From Bacteroidota bacterium (GTDB lineage Bacteria; Bacteroidota; Bacteroidia; AKYH767-A; 2013-40CM-41-45), in assembly GCA_016721305.1 (NCBI GenBank), contig JADKIH010000002.1, positions 385,915-449,914 of the forward strand: a stretch of DNA of 64,000 bases. The letters run 5' to 3'. Under the pieces are notes generated by a model. The model was given only the letters and a program-made list of their open reading frames with translations, did not search any database and was not told the origin of the DNA. The position numbers and the translations under genes are program-made. Shown in pieces: positions 20,768-30,173 of this stretch. The first letter of the stretch is position 1, and every line of letters starts with the position of its first letter.

Positions 20768-21562
20768 GTGGCTAAAGCTATCCGAATACTACTGCTAAGT
20801 CTGTTTGCGTTTTTTGCAACCGGACTCACCACTTTTGCGGACGACAGCGACTTCCCTGCCCGACCGAATACGATTGTAAGTGATTTCACAGGCACTTTAT
20901 CGCCCGATGAATTGCAGGCACTCGAAAGAAAGCTCGTTGCCTTCGATGATTCCACTTCGACGCAAATTGCTGTTGTCATCATTCTCTCTGTCGGCAATTA
21001 TGATATTTCCGATTATACCGTTCAGCTTTTCAACAGATGGAAAATTGGTGCGGAAGGAAAAAACAATGGTGCACTTTTACTTATTGCAAAGGAAGACCGC
21101 AAACTATGGATTACCTCCGGGTATGGATTAGAAGGTGCTCTGACCGATGCCATGTGCAAGCGAGTTATTGAAAACGACATTACACCAAGATTTAAGGCAG
21201 GCGATTTTTACGGAGGTGTTGATGCTGGAACAACGAGCATCATGCAAATTGTAAAAGGCGAATACAAAGCCGGCCGAAAACGAAGCAAAGATGTTGGGAT
21301 TTTCCCATTCATCCTTTTCATCTTCATTGCTATCATAATTTTCTTTGCCCAATTTAGACGCGTCTCCAATTACGGCCGAATGAATGGCCTCGGCTTCTGG
21401 GCTGCTTGGACGTTGCTCAACGCTGCATCACGACGCAGCCGTGGCTCATGGGGAGGATTCTCCGGAGGCAGTGGCTGGGGTGGCGGAAGCGGTGGCGGCG
21501 GCGGCTTTGGAGGATTCGGGGGCGGTATGTCGGGGGGCGGTGGCGCCGGTGGATCTTGGTAA
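20768..21562 (+). CDS. TPM-domain membrane protein with glycine-rich tail (YgcG-like)
   Basis: 264 residues. A signal peptide (to about residue 24, GLTTFADD) leads into an exported TPM domain (residues about 30-165; NRWKIGAEGKNNGALLLIA, LWITSGYGLEG). One membrane segment follows (about residues 180-200), and the protein ends in a glycine/serine-rich cytoplasmic tail with GGGSGGGGGFGGFGGG. This layout matches the YgcG family. The start appears to be GTG at 20768, five bases after the previous gene. With lemA and the soluble TPM gene it forms a tight three-gene unit. Confidence 0.9.
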   Translation: MAKAIRILLLSLFAFFATGLTTFADDSDFPARPNTIVSDFTGTLSPDELQALERKLVAFDDSTSTQIAVVIILSVGNYDISDYTVQLFNRWKIGAEGKNNGALLLIAKEDRKLWITSGYGLEGALTDAMCKRVIENDITPRFKAGDFYGGVDAGTTSIMQIVKGEYKAGRKRSKDVGIFPFILFIFIAIIIFFAQFRRVSNYGRMNGLGFWAAWTLLNAASRRSRGSWGGFSGGSGWGGGSGGGGGFGGFGGGMSGGGGAGGSW

Positions 21563-21566
21563 TAAT

Positions 21567-21628
21567 CTTAGTGCCTTAGTGTCTTAGTGGTTATTTAAAA
21601 TTTACCACTAAGACACTAAGACACTAAG
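21567..21628. terminator. Long inverted repeat of CTTAGTGT octamers after the TPM operon
   Basis: Two 24-base arms of 8-bp units (CTTAGTGC, CTTAGTGT, CTTAGTGG and their complements) at 21567-21590 and 21605-21628, with one mismatch and a 14-base loop. It starts four bases after the stop of the upstream gene, with no clear T run behind it. It is both a repeat and a probable terminator or mRNA-end structure. Confidence 0.7.
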
Positions 21629-21645
21629 AAAACTCATCTCAATTT

Positions 21646-22587
21646 ATGAAACGGTTATTTTTATTTCTAGTTCTGCCATTACTCATTAGTTGCAATTCCA
21701 AGTCAGGCAAGCCTGCTATCGGCTTTCTTGATTTAGTAAAAGACGAAACCCTCGACAAAGCCCGCAAAGGATTTTACGACGCTCTCGCTGAAAGCGGATT
21801 TGACGAAAAGAATATCGACATCATTTATCGAAATGCGCAAGGCGATCAGCCAACTTTGTTACAGGCGTGCGATTATTTGATTTCACAAGACGTAAAACTG
21901 ATTGCGACGAATCCGACTCTTTCGACAATCACTGCCGTTCAACGCACAAAGCGCATTCCGATTTTCATGATGGTCTCCCCTCGCCCGGATATTGCGAAGC
22001 TGACAGATTCGACCGGCAAGGCTCCCGAGAATTTATTCGGCGCCTATGAGACGCTTGACTACATTGACACAGCTATTTTTCTGATCAAACAAGTTTTACC
22101 GAATACAAAAACGGTAGGAACGATATTTAATCAGAGCGAACCTCAGTCAGTTGATGCATTGAAACGAATTGAAGATGCGTGTAGAGCCGTCGGCATGGAA
22201 GTAATAAAATTACCCGTCAACAATTCTAACGAAACACAGCTGGTTACACAATCGTTGCTTTCAAAAAAGATAGATGTATTTTTTGCCTTACCCGACAACA
22301 CGGTTTTTTCATCTATGGAGGTTATCGTAAAGACGTGCGATGAGGCGAAAGTTCCGGTCTTTACCAGCGAAGAAGGACTGGTAGCACGCGGCGCAACTGC
22401 AGGATTTGGTGCCGATATGTATCAGTGGGGATTTCAAGCCGGGAAGCAGGCTGCGGCATATCTGAAAGGCAAGCCGGTGAGTGATCTGAAGCCGGAAATC
22501 GTAAACGTGCGTCATCGTGTGTATAACCAATCTAAAGCAAGCTTTTTCGGAATCACTTTCGATAGTACATTTACGGCAGTGAAATAA
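21646..22587 (+). CDS. ABC transporter substrate-binding lipoprotein
   Basis: 313 residues, ABC_sub_bind (tryptophan/tyrosine-type) family. An N-terminal lipobox LLISC gives lipidation at about C16, so the protein is anchored on the outer face of a membrane. The two-lobed periplasmic-binding fold is visible (IGFLDLVKDETLDKARKGF, LIATNPTLSTITAVQ, KTVGTIFNQSEPQSV, VFTSEEGLVARGATAGFGAD). It is followed after nine bases by the permease and then the ATPase gene, so it is the binding protein of a complete importer. Ligand unknown; relatives bind aromatic amino acids or similar small molecules. Confidence 0.9.
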   Translation: MKRLFLFLVLPLLISCNSKSGKPAIGFLDLVKDETLDKARKGFYDALAESGFDEKNIDIIYRNAQGDQPTLLQACDYLISQDVKLIATNPTLSTITAVQRTKRIPIFMMVSPRPDIAKLTDSTGKAPENLFGAYETLDYIDTAIFLIKQVLPNTKTVGTIFNQSEPQSVDALKRIEDACRAVGMEVIKLPVNNSNETQLVTQSLLSKKIDVFFALPDNTVFSSMEVIVKTCDEAKVPVFTSEEGLVARGATAGFGADMYQWGFQAGKQAAAYLKGKPVSDLKPEIVNVRHRVYNQSKASFFGITFDSTFTAVK

Positions 22588-22596
22588 AAACTGCCA

Positions 22597-23460
22597 ATGG
22601 CCTTCTATACTACTGCCATTTTACTGGGATTAGGATTTGCTGCGATGGCGATGGGAATTTTTATTTCCATGCGCATCTTCAACATTCCCGATATTACGAC
22701 AGACGGAAGTTTTACGTTCGGCGGTGTAGTGACAGCAATAATGCTGACATCAGGCACATCTCCCCTCCTTGCTTTATTGATGGCTTTCGTTGCCGGCAGT
22801 TTATCAGGAGCGATCACAGCATTCATCCATACCAAACTAAAAATTCACGCACTGCTTTCCGGCATTCTGGTAATGACGGCACTCTATTCAGTGAATCTCG
22901 CCTTGATGAGTCGATCAAACATTCCACTCATTCAAACGCCCTCACTTTTTACGATGTTTAATTTCGGAATGAGTGAAGCAGCAACACAAATGACTTTCCT
23001 GCTTTTTTTCACCGCCGTCATTTTTCTTTTTCTGACATGGTTATTAAAAACAGATTTCGGTCTGGCGATGAGAGCTACAGGGAATAACGAAAAAATGATT
23101 CGCGCTTTAGGTGTTCATACGGATCGGATGAAAATAATCGGGCTCGCTCTGGCAAATGGTTTAACGGCATTGAGCGGTTGTCTGATCACACAGATTCAGG
23201 GTTTTGCCGATATCAATATGGGAATCGGTATTGTTATTTTAGGGTTGGGTTCTGTCATGATCGGAAATATTCTACTCACAATTTTCAAATCGCAAAACAT
23301 TATTCTTTTGCTCTTCGGAGTTATTCTTGGAAGTATTATTTTTAGAATTATCCTTGCGTTTACATTATCTATTGGAATCGATCCGCTTTATCTGAAATTG
23401 GTAGTCGCTCTTTTTGTACTGCTCGTTGTTAGTCTTCCTAATCTTCGTCGCGCCTCATGA
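22597..23460 (+). CDS. ABC transporter permease (LivH-like family)
   Basis: 287 residues with about eight membrane segments. FNIPDITTDGSFTFGG near the start and LRATGNNEKMIRALGVHTDRMKI-like motif at about residues 155-180 mark the branched-chain-amino-acid/sugar type permease superfamily (BPD_transp_2). The last codons overlap the ATPase start by four bases (ATGA), indicating translational coupling. It is the membrane pore of the importer. Confidence 0.92.
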   Translation: MAFYTTAILLGLGFAAMAMGIFISMRIFNIPDITTDGSFTFGGVVTAIMLTSGTSPLLALLMAFVAGSLSGAITAFIHTKLKIHALLSGILVMTALYSVNLALMSRSNIPLIQTPSLFTMFNFGMSEAATQMTFLLFFTAVIFLFLTWLLKTDFGLAMRATGNNEKMIRALGVHTDRMKIIGLALANGLTALSGCLITQIQGFADINMGIGIVILGLGSVMIGNILLTIFKSQNIILLLFGVILGSIIFRIILAFTLSIGIDPLYLKLVVALFVLLVVSLPNLRRAS

Positions 23461-24209
23461 TCGAATTACGCAACATATCGAAGACATTCCACAAAGGGAC
23501 GGCGAATGAGATTCAACTACTCGACCGTTTCAATCTGAAAATTGAAAATGGCGAATTTGTTGTTCTCATCGGAAGTAATGGATCAGGGAAATCGACTTTA
23601 CTCAATTTGTTAGCCGGAACAATTCATCCTGACGAAGGAGAAATTCTGCTCGACGGTAAAGACATTTCCCGATTGAAAGATTACGAGCGCAGCAAATGGA
23701 TTGCCCGGATTTTCCAGGATCCTCTGGCAGGTACATCGCAGGAACTCAGTATTCTCGAGAACTTCCGATTGGCTGCTATACGGGGACGTAAGAAAGGCCT
23801 CCGAATCGGAACCGGAGAGGCATTTCGGGCCGAAGTTTCAGGAAAGATTGCTAAGCTGAATCTGGGACTTGAGAAAAAACTGGATCAGAATATGGGGACG
23901 CTATCGGGCGGGCAAAGACAAGCCCTGACCTTGCTGATGGCAACGATGGACGACACCCGACTTTTGCTTTTGGATGAGCCGGCTGCGGCTTTAGATCCAA
24001 AAACGGCTGCCTTGCTCATGGAGCTGGCTTCTGAGATCATAAAATCGATGAAATTAACGGCTATTATGGTCACTCATCAGATGAAAGATATGCTGAAATA
24101 CGGCGACAGATTGGTCCAATTACATGAAGGCAAGATGATTCGCGACGTGAATGCCGGACAAAAGCAAAATCTGCAATTAAATGACGTTTTTACGTGGTTC
24201 GGCGAGTGA
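23457..24209 (+). CDS. ABC transporter ATP-binding protein
   Basis: 250 residues. Walker A GSNGSGKST at residues 39-47, Q-loop FQDPLAGTSQ near 92, signature LSGGQRQ near 149, Walker B LLLLDEP near 167-173, and the switch histidine in VTHQMKDM near 204. Gene order lipoprotein-permease-ATPase with almost no spacing shows one importer operon. Confidence 0.95.
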   Translation: MIELRNISKTFHKGTANEIQLLDRFNLKIENGEFVVLIGSNGSGKSTLLNLLAGTIHPDEGEILLDGKDISRLKDYERSKWIARIFQDPLAGTSQELSILENFRLAAIRGRKKGLRIGTGEAFRAEVSGKIAKLNLGLEKKLDQNMGTLSGGQRQALTLLMATMDDTRLLLLDEPAAALDPKTAALLMELASEIIKSMKLTAIMVTHQMKDMLKYGDRLVQLHEGKMIRDVNAGQKQNLQLNDVFTWFGE

Positions 24210-24283
24210 AAATTTTCTAAATTCGTGCGCACAGGGTGAATAGAAGTTGGATTTAACCGTTCTCATTTTCCCTTTCAAACGAT

Positions 24284-26250
24284 ATGATCAGACGACTTAC
24301 AGCCCTCTGGATTTTCCTCCTATTTGTTTCGACTTCATTTGCTGAGATGGTTCATCCGGCCAAATGGACATTTTCAAAAGATGAAGGAAAAGATGGAATC
24401 TACACCCTCTTCTTTAAGGTTAAGCTGGATCCTGAATGGCACCTCTACTCGCAGTTTACTCCTGACGGTGGTTCGATGCCGATGAAATTTACGTTTGAGT
24501 CGAATAAGAATTACGAACTGATCGGAAAGGTTGTAGAACCGAAACCTCATATTGAGTACGACTCAATTTTCATGGTTCAGGTTTTCAGCTTCGACAAAGA
24601 AGTCACACTTTATCAAAAGATAAAAGTTAAAGGCGACGCTCAAATTAAAGGCTCTATTTTCTGGCAGACTTGTAAAGAAGTGTGCGTACAGGGCGACACA
24701 ACATTCTCATTTAAAATCGGAAATGCCTCAGGTGCTGTTACTCCTGTTATTGTAGATACTCAACAAACCGCAGCTATTGCACAACCTGCAATGGACACTA
24801 TCAAACAAAACGATGGTGAACTGGAAGCAGGCTGTGGAACTGTCGAAGGTAAACCTGATAATAAAAGTCAACGATCGTTGATTGCGATATTTATTGCCGG
24901 AATGCTCGGTGGATTTTTAGCCCTGCTTACACCTTGCGTGTTCCCGATGATACCAATGACAGTTAGTTTTTTTACGAAGCGAAGCGGAAGTCGCGCTAAA
25001 GGAATCCGGAATGCACTGATCTATGCCCTGTCGATCATTGTTATTTATGTGACACTGGGATTTTTAGTAACCGTAACCCTGGGATCAGATGCACTCAATG
25101 ATCTTTCTTCGAATGCATTTTTCAATCTATCCTTCTTTGTCATCTTCGTCATCTTTGCAATATCCTTCTTCGGAGCATTTGAAATTACGCTGCCAAGTTC
25201 TATCGTGAACAAAGCGGACGCTGCAAGTGATCGTGGCGGACTGATTGGGATTTTCTTCATGGCATTTACCTTGTCGCTCGTTTCTTTTTCTTGTACAGGT
25301 CCGATTATCGGAACACTACTTGTTGAAGCAGCACACGGACAAAGTTATTTAGGCCCGATTCTCGGAATGACGGGCTTCTCATTCGCACTGGCATTCCTTT
25401 TGCACTCTTTGCCCTATTTCCGGGCTGGTTAAATTCGCTTCCTAAATCAGGCGGATGGCTGAACACAGTGAAGGTCACCCTTGGATTTATTGAATTAGCA
25501 CTCGCGTTAAAATTCTTGTCGAATGTTGATCTCGCTTACCATTGGGGAATTCTCAAACGCGAAGTTTTCATCTCGCTATGGATTGTCATTTCATCGATGA
25601 CAGGATTTTATTTACTCGGAAAAATTCGTTTGTCGCACGATAACGACGAGCCATACATTTCTATTGGTCGTTTAATGTCGGCACTCCTCTTCTTTTCTTT
25701 CGCCATTTATCTGATTCCGGGAGTTTGGGGTGCTCCATTGAAAATGATCAGCGGTTTTCCGCCACCTGAGTTTTACAAAGAATGGCAAACGGGCAAATCG
25801 GAAGAATGTCCGCATGACTTGAATTGCTTCCACGACTACGATGAAGGAATGGCATATGCTAAGGCACAAGGCAAACCGGCCATGGTCGATTTTACCGGAT
25901 GGGCATGCGTGAATTGCAGAAAGATGGAAGATAATGTTTGGAGCGATCCACGCATCTTAAAAATTCTCCGCGAAAATTATGTTCTGATTTCACTTTACGT
26001 TGATGACAAAGGAAAACTACCTGTTTCAGAACAGTACACTTCAACATTTAGCGGAAAGCATATCGAAACCACCGGAAACAAGTGGAGCGAGAAACAAGCT
26101 TTCGAATACAAGACAAACTCTCAACCCTACTACGTGCTTCTCGACAACAAAGGAAAAATTTTAGCTGAGCCGAGAGGTTATACGCCAAACATTGAGACTT
26201 ACAAGGGCTTTTTGGAAGAGGGGCTTTGTCGTTACGAGAAACGGAAATGA
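24284..26250 (+). CDS. dsbD: Thiol:disulfide interchange protein DsbD (one-base frameshift)
   Basis: Carries electrons from cytoplasmic thioredoxin across the inner membrane to periplasmic thiol proteins. A signal peptide is followed by the N-terminal domain with a cysteine pair (QTCKEVC, about residues 128-132). The membrane core then starts, with one redox cysteine in LTPCVFPMIP (about 218) and the second in SFSCTGPIIG. The C-terminal thioredoxin domain has WACVNCRKME. The frame breaks at 25393: adding one A gives LAIPFALFALFPGWLNSLPKSGG. Joined length about 655 residues. Together with the TlpA-like protein at 3817 it suggests a reducing periplasmic thiol pathway. A heptamer inverted repeat starts five bases after the stop. 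Confidence 0.93.
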
Positions 26251-26254
26251 CGGG

Positions 26255-26345
26255 TGATTGAAAATTGAATATTGAATATTGAAGATGGGCTTCTAACGAA
26301 GCGTACGGCAATCAATATTCAATTTTCAATCTTCAATATTCAATA
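26255..26345. repeat. ATTGAAT/ATTGAAA heptamer inverted repeat
   Basis: About four units at 26256-26286 and five inverted units at 26311-26344 separated by about 24 bases. The spacer also contains a small inverted pair (CTTC..GAAG). It lies between dsbD and the flippase gene and can form a long hairpin just upstream of the flippase promoter. Confidence 0.85.
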
Positions 26346-26355
26346 CCAAAAAAAC

Positions 26356-26363
26356 TACCTTTG
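26356..26363 (+). promoter_or_regulatory. -7 box for the flippase gene
   Basis: TACCTTTG, a full match to TAnnTTTG, 15 bases before the ATG at 26379. Confidence 0.6.
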
Positions 26364-26378
26364 CGGCCGCAATAAGTT

Positions 26379-27828
26379 ATGCAGAAAAAATTTGTCACCA
26401 ATCTTGCTTTAGTCCTCGTTCTAAATCTGCTGATAAAGCCGTTTTGGATTCTGGGAATTGACCGGATGGTGCAAAATGCAGTGGGAACAGAGCAGTACGG
26501 TTTTTACTACGCGATTTTCAATTTTTCGTTTTTATTAAACATCCTGCTTGATTTCGGGATCACCAATTTCAACAATAAAAATATTAGTCAGAATAATCAT
26601 TTACTCAGCAAACATCTCTCGAGCATTATTGTGCTTCGTTTTTTGCTGGCGGGATTATTCGCCATCGTTACGATTATCGGCGGACTCATTATCGGTTACA
26701 CACCGGATATGATGAAGCTTTTGGTGACCGTAATTTTTAACCAGGTTCTCATCTCGTTCATTCTCTACCTTCGCTCCAATCTGGCAGGCTTGCATTTATT
26801 TAAGACGGATAGTATCATTTCTGTTCTTGACCGACTGATCATGATAATCATCTGCGGAGTATTGCTGATGACTCACAAAGAAAAAGGGAGTTTCGATTTA
26901 CGCTGGTTCATCTACGCCCAGACATTTGCGTATGTGGTCACCACAATTATTACGCTTTTTGTAGTCATGAAGAAAGCAAAGATCCGTCGCCTCCACTGGC
27001 GCTGGCCTTTCTTTTTGATGATTTTGAAAAAGTCGTATCCGTATGCAGTGCTCGTGCTGTTGATGACGTTTTACAATCGTATCGACGGAGTCATGCTTGA
27101 GCGAATGCTTCCATTCCGAGTGGGTGCAAATGAAGCAGGAATTTACGCTTCTGCCTATCGTTTGCTAGATTCGGCGAATATGATTGCTTTCCTTTTCTCC
27201 GGATTATTACTTCCGATTTTTGCGCGAATGATAAAACTAAAACAAAGCGTCGAAGAAATGGTACGCTTGTCGTTTTCACTTCTTGTGATACCGGCCATGG
27301 TTGTTGCTGTTTGTTGTTTCTTCTTTAGCTATGATTTGATGAATCTGCTTTACAGCGGGGATCACATCGAAGAATCATCAAATGTGTTTAAAATCCTCAT
27401 GTGTTGCTTTGTTCCGATTTCGACTTCGTACATTTTTGGAACGTTGCTGACGGCAAACGGAAATATGCGTCAGATGAATTTCATGGCCAGCACGGGTATG
27501 GTTATCAATGTGGTTATGAATTTGATTTTAATTCCACGATTTTCAGCTGTTGGAGCTGCTATCTCTTCGATCTGCACGCAACTTTTTACAGCCGGTGCTC
27601 AAATTATCATGTCTAAAAGACCTTTGCTTTCAAAACAAATGTGAAACTGATCGCCAGTGTTTTTGCCTTCATCATTTGTGCATTGTAATCAACTGGTCGG
27701 TCTACCAATTGCAAATGAATTGGATCAGCCGATTTGTGATTGCAGCTTCGGGATGCTTTGCAGTGGCCATGGCGACTAAGCTGATCAGCATCCGGAATAT
27801 TTATCGGATTTTGAAGTACGAGGAGTAA
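26379..27828 (+). CDS. Oligosaccharide flippase family protein (two frameshifts at the 3' end)
   Basis: Polytopic Wzx/MATE-like protein, about 483 residues when repaired, with twelve to fourteen membrane segments. Family-like features are YGFYYAIFNFSFLLNILLDFG near the start, a middle RIDGVMLERMLP segment, and SAVGAAISSICTQLF near the end. Two single-base losses break the last 60 residues: an A near 27638 (giving KQNVKLIASVFAF) and a G near 27685 (giving CALVINWSVYQL). The repaired frame ends ISIRNIYRILKYEE at 27828. It probably flips lipid-linked glycans for the polysaccharide made with the Wzz and ligase genes downstream. The substrate is unknown. Confidence 0.87.
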
Positions 27829-27836
27829 GGCGGGAT

Positions 27837-27952
27837 GCGGGTTGCGGGTTGCGGGTTGCGGGTTGCGGGTTGCGGGTTGCGAGTTGCGAGTTGCGGGTTA
27901 CGAGTTACGGGTTGCGAGTTGCGGGCTAAAGACTACAGAGTAAAGACTACAT
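27837..27952. repeat. GCGGGTT heptamer array downstream of the flippase
   Basis: About twelve tandem units of GCGGGTT/GCGAGTT at 27837-27926, starting about nine bases after the flippase stop, in the same orientation as the array at 7651. Two copies of TAAAGACTACA follow at 27927-27952. Confidence 0.88.
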
Positions 27953-28040
27953 ATTAACTCATAAGTCAACTTTAACTTATCTCACTGTAAATGAAAGCTT
28001 TAAACCCTAAAAAAAGGTTTTATTCTTTGATTTCCTTTTC

Positions 28041-28048
28041 TACCTTTG
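28041..28048 (+). promoter_or_regulatory. -7 box for the Wzz-like pair
   Basis: TACCTTTG matches TAnnTTTG and lies about 28 bases before the ATG at 28077. Confidence 0.55.
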
Positions 28049-28076
28049 AGGCCCTCATAAAATTTCCAAATAAACG

Positions 28077-29186
28077 ATGTTTCAAAAGGCCCGGGATACA
28101 GCTTACCTGGAATCCACCAGTTTACTGATCCTAGTGGTCAGATGGCGGAAACCCTTGCTTGTGGCGCTTTCTATTTCGCTCATCGCCTCCATTGTTTTCT
28201 CAAGTCCTTGGTTTATCACGCCGAAGTACCAATCGTCAGTCATCTTTTTCCCTTCCGCTACCAATTCACTCAGTAAAGCCATTCTCGACGATTCTCCGTC
28301 CGAGAAGCAAGACATCCTTGCCTTCGGCGAAGAAGAGCAAGCTGAACAAATGTTGCAGATTCTGAACTCCGACGAAATCCGCAGTACGATTATTCAGAAA
28401 TACGACCTGATGAATCATTACGACATCGACGCTTCCGGATCCTACCCTCAAACGGCGCTTTACGACGAGTTCAAGAACAACATCTCTTTTTCCCGAACTG
28501 AATTTATGTCGGTACGAATTGATGTGCTCGATAAAGACCCTCAGACAGCTGCAGACATTGCCAACGACATCGCTGCATTAGTCGATTCAATGAAAACGAA
28601 GATCCAACGTTCTCGTGCAACAGAAGTACTCAGTATTGTTCAGAGCGAATATGATTCGAAGAAAAATGAATTAAAACAAAAGGAAGATTCACTTCAGACT
28701 CTTCGCCAGATGGGAATAATGGACTACAGTGTACAGTCGGAAATTCTTTCCAATGCATACACCAATGCCCAAAATATTTTCACAAATGAGACTGCCAGTT
28801 TAAAAGTGCTTGAAAAATACAAGCCGGAAAACGACACATCCATCATCAGCACAAAAGCACGTATTCAGGGTTCAGCAGCTAAAATGAAAAGTCTCAATGA
28901 GCAACTAAAAAATCTTGCTCAATATGGCGGAACCAGCATTTCCCTTAATTCAGAAGTTATACTCGACCGCCAGGAACTTGCCAAATTGAAAACTCAGCTC
29001 GACAAAGCGCGAGTTGATGCCAATGAAAATCTTACACATAAATTCATCGTTAACCGAGCGGTTAAAGCTGAAAGAAAATCATATCCGATCAGATGGTTGA
29101 TTATTTTGTTAACCTTAATGGGAACATTCGGAACTTCCATCATCGTCATTACTGCATTCAGAAAAATTAAAGAAATCAATAATTAA
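28077..29186 (+). CDS. Wzz-like polysaccharide chain-length protein, copy 1
   Basis: 369 residues. An N-terminal membrane segment (about residues 28-45) and a C-terminal one (about 340-360) enclose a large periplasmic part with a coiled-coil-rich middle (KKNELKQKEDSLQTLRQMG, residues about 200-300). KYQSSVIFFPS after the first segment and the proline-containing SYPIRWLIILL before the second are typical of Wzz/chain-length proteins. It has no cytoplasmic kinase domain. The next gene is a paralog. The pair sits between a flippase and an O-antigen ligase-like gene, so a role in glycan length or export is likely. Confidence 0.85.
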   Translation: MFQKARDTAYLESTSLLILVVRWRKPLLVALSISLIASIVFSSPWFITPKYQSSVIFFPSATNSLSKAILDDSPSEKQDILAFGEEEQAEQMLQILNSDEIRSTIIQKYDLMNHYDIDASGSYPQTALYDEFKNNISFSRTEFMSVRIDVLDKDPQTAADIANDIAALVDSMKTKIQRSRATEVLSIVQSEYDSKKNELKQKEDSLQTLRQMGIMDYSVQSEILSNAYTNAQNIFTNETASLKVLEKYKPENDTSIISTKARIQGSAAKMKSLNEQLKNLAQYGGTSISLNSEVILDRQELAKLKTQLDKARVDANENLTHKFIVNRAVKAERKSYPIRWLIILLTLMGTFGTSIIVITAFRKIKEINN

Positions 29187-29209
29187 ATATTAACCGGTAG
29201 TATACATCA

Positions 29210-30172
29210 ATGAATAATTCATTTCTAAACTCGATTGAGCTTATCAATTTATTAAATCAGTGGAAGAAGCAATTGCTTATCGTTGCAGGTATTAGCTTAC
29301 TTGCATCCATCATCTTTTCTTCGCCGACTTTCATCAAGCCTAAGTTCAAGTCGACTGCTGTAGTTTATCCATCAAATTTGATTGCATATTCTACTGAGAG
29401 TGCAACTGAGCAAATGCTTCAGATTACACAGTCGTCAATGATCAGAGAGAAGATCATTCAAAACTTCCACCTCCTCGAACACTACGACATCGACTCCACG
29501 AAGGATCGCTCCTTTAAGACGAGTGTTTACCGTATGTATGATGAAAACATCATCATCAAGAAAACGGAATACGAATCGATGGAAGTTACCGTGTACGATA
29601 CTGACCCGATGATAGCTGCTCAAATTGCAGACTCTATTATTCATTATTTCAACATCAAGGCACGTCAGCTTCAGGCTGAAAAATCGATGGAGGTTATGGT
29701 TATCACCAAGAATCAAATGGATGCTAAAAAAGCAGAAATGGATTCGATGGAAACTCTCCTCCATACTTACCAGGTGAATTACGGCATTCTTGATTTTAAA
29801 CAACAGGCAAAAGAAGCAACGCGAGCTTACCTTCGTGGACTTTCAAATCCGGGCTCAAAAGCTGCTGTTGAAGCGAAATCAATGATGACAAATCTCCAGG
29901 ATAAAGGTGCAGAGGTAAATTCACTTAACGAGCATCTCTGGAGAGTTCGCGGATCATACAATGACTTAAAAGCTGCCTATGAAAATTCGGCACGCGACGT
30001 TTTCAAAAAGCTTACTTATGCAAACGTTGTAACGCCACCTGAGCCTTCCGACAAGAAAGCCTACCCTATCCGTTGGTTGATTGTCGTGATCTCGGTATTC
30101 TCATCTTTACTGATGGCGTTTATGATCATTCTTGTTTTCTATTCGAAAAAAGAAATCGCAAATAAGAACTAA
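29210..30172 (+). CDS. Wzz-like polysaccharide chain-length protein, copy 2
   Basis: 320 residues with the same layout as copy 1: two membrane segments (about residues 20-38 and 290-312) around a periplasmic helical region. It shares with copy 1 the order KFKSTAVVYPS, ATEQMLQITQSSMIREKII, HYDIDS and AYPIRWLIVVI. Copy 1 is longer mainly by an insertion after the first segment and in the coiled coil. The gene begins 23 bases after copy 1. It may form mixed oligomers with copy 1, which is an inference from adjacency. Confidence 0.84.
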   Translation: MNNSFLNSIELINLLNQWKKQLLIVAGISLLASIIFSSPTFIKPKFKSTAVVYPSNLIAYSTESATEQMLQITQSSMIREKIIQNFHLLEHYDIDSTKDRSFKTSVYRMYDENIIIKKTEYESMEVTVYDTDPMIAAQIADSIIHYFNIKARQLQAEKSMEVMVITKNQMDAKKAEMDSMETLLHTYQVNYGILDFKQQAKEATRAYLRGLSNPGSKAAVEAKSMMTNLQDKGAEVNSLNEHLWRVRGSYNDLKAAYENSARDVFKKLTYANVVTPPEPSDKKAYPIRWLIVVISVFSSLLMAFMIILVFYSKKEIANKN

Positions 30173-30173
30173 G

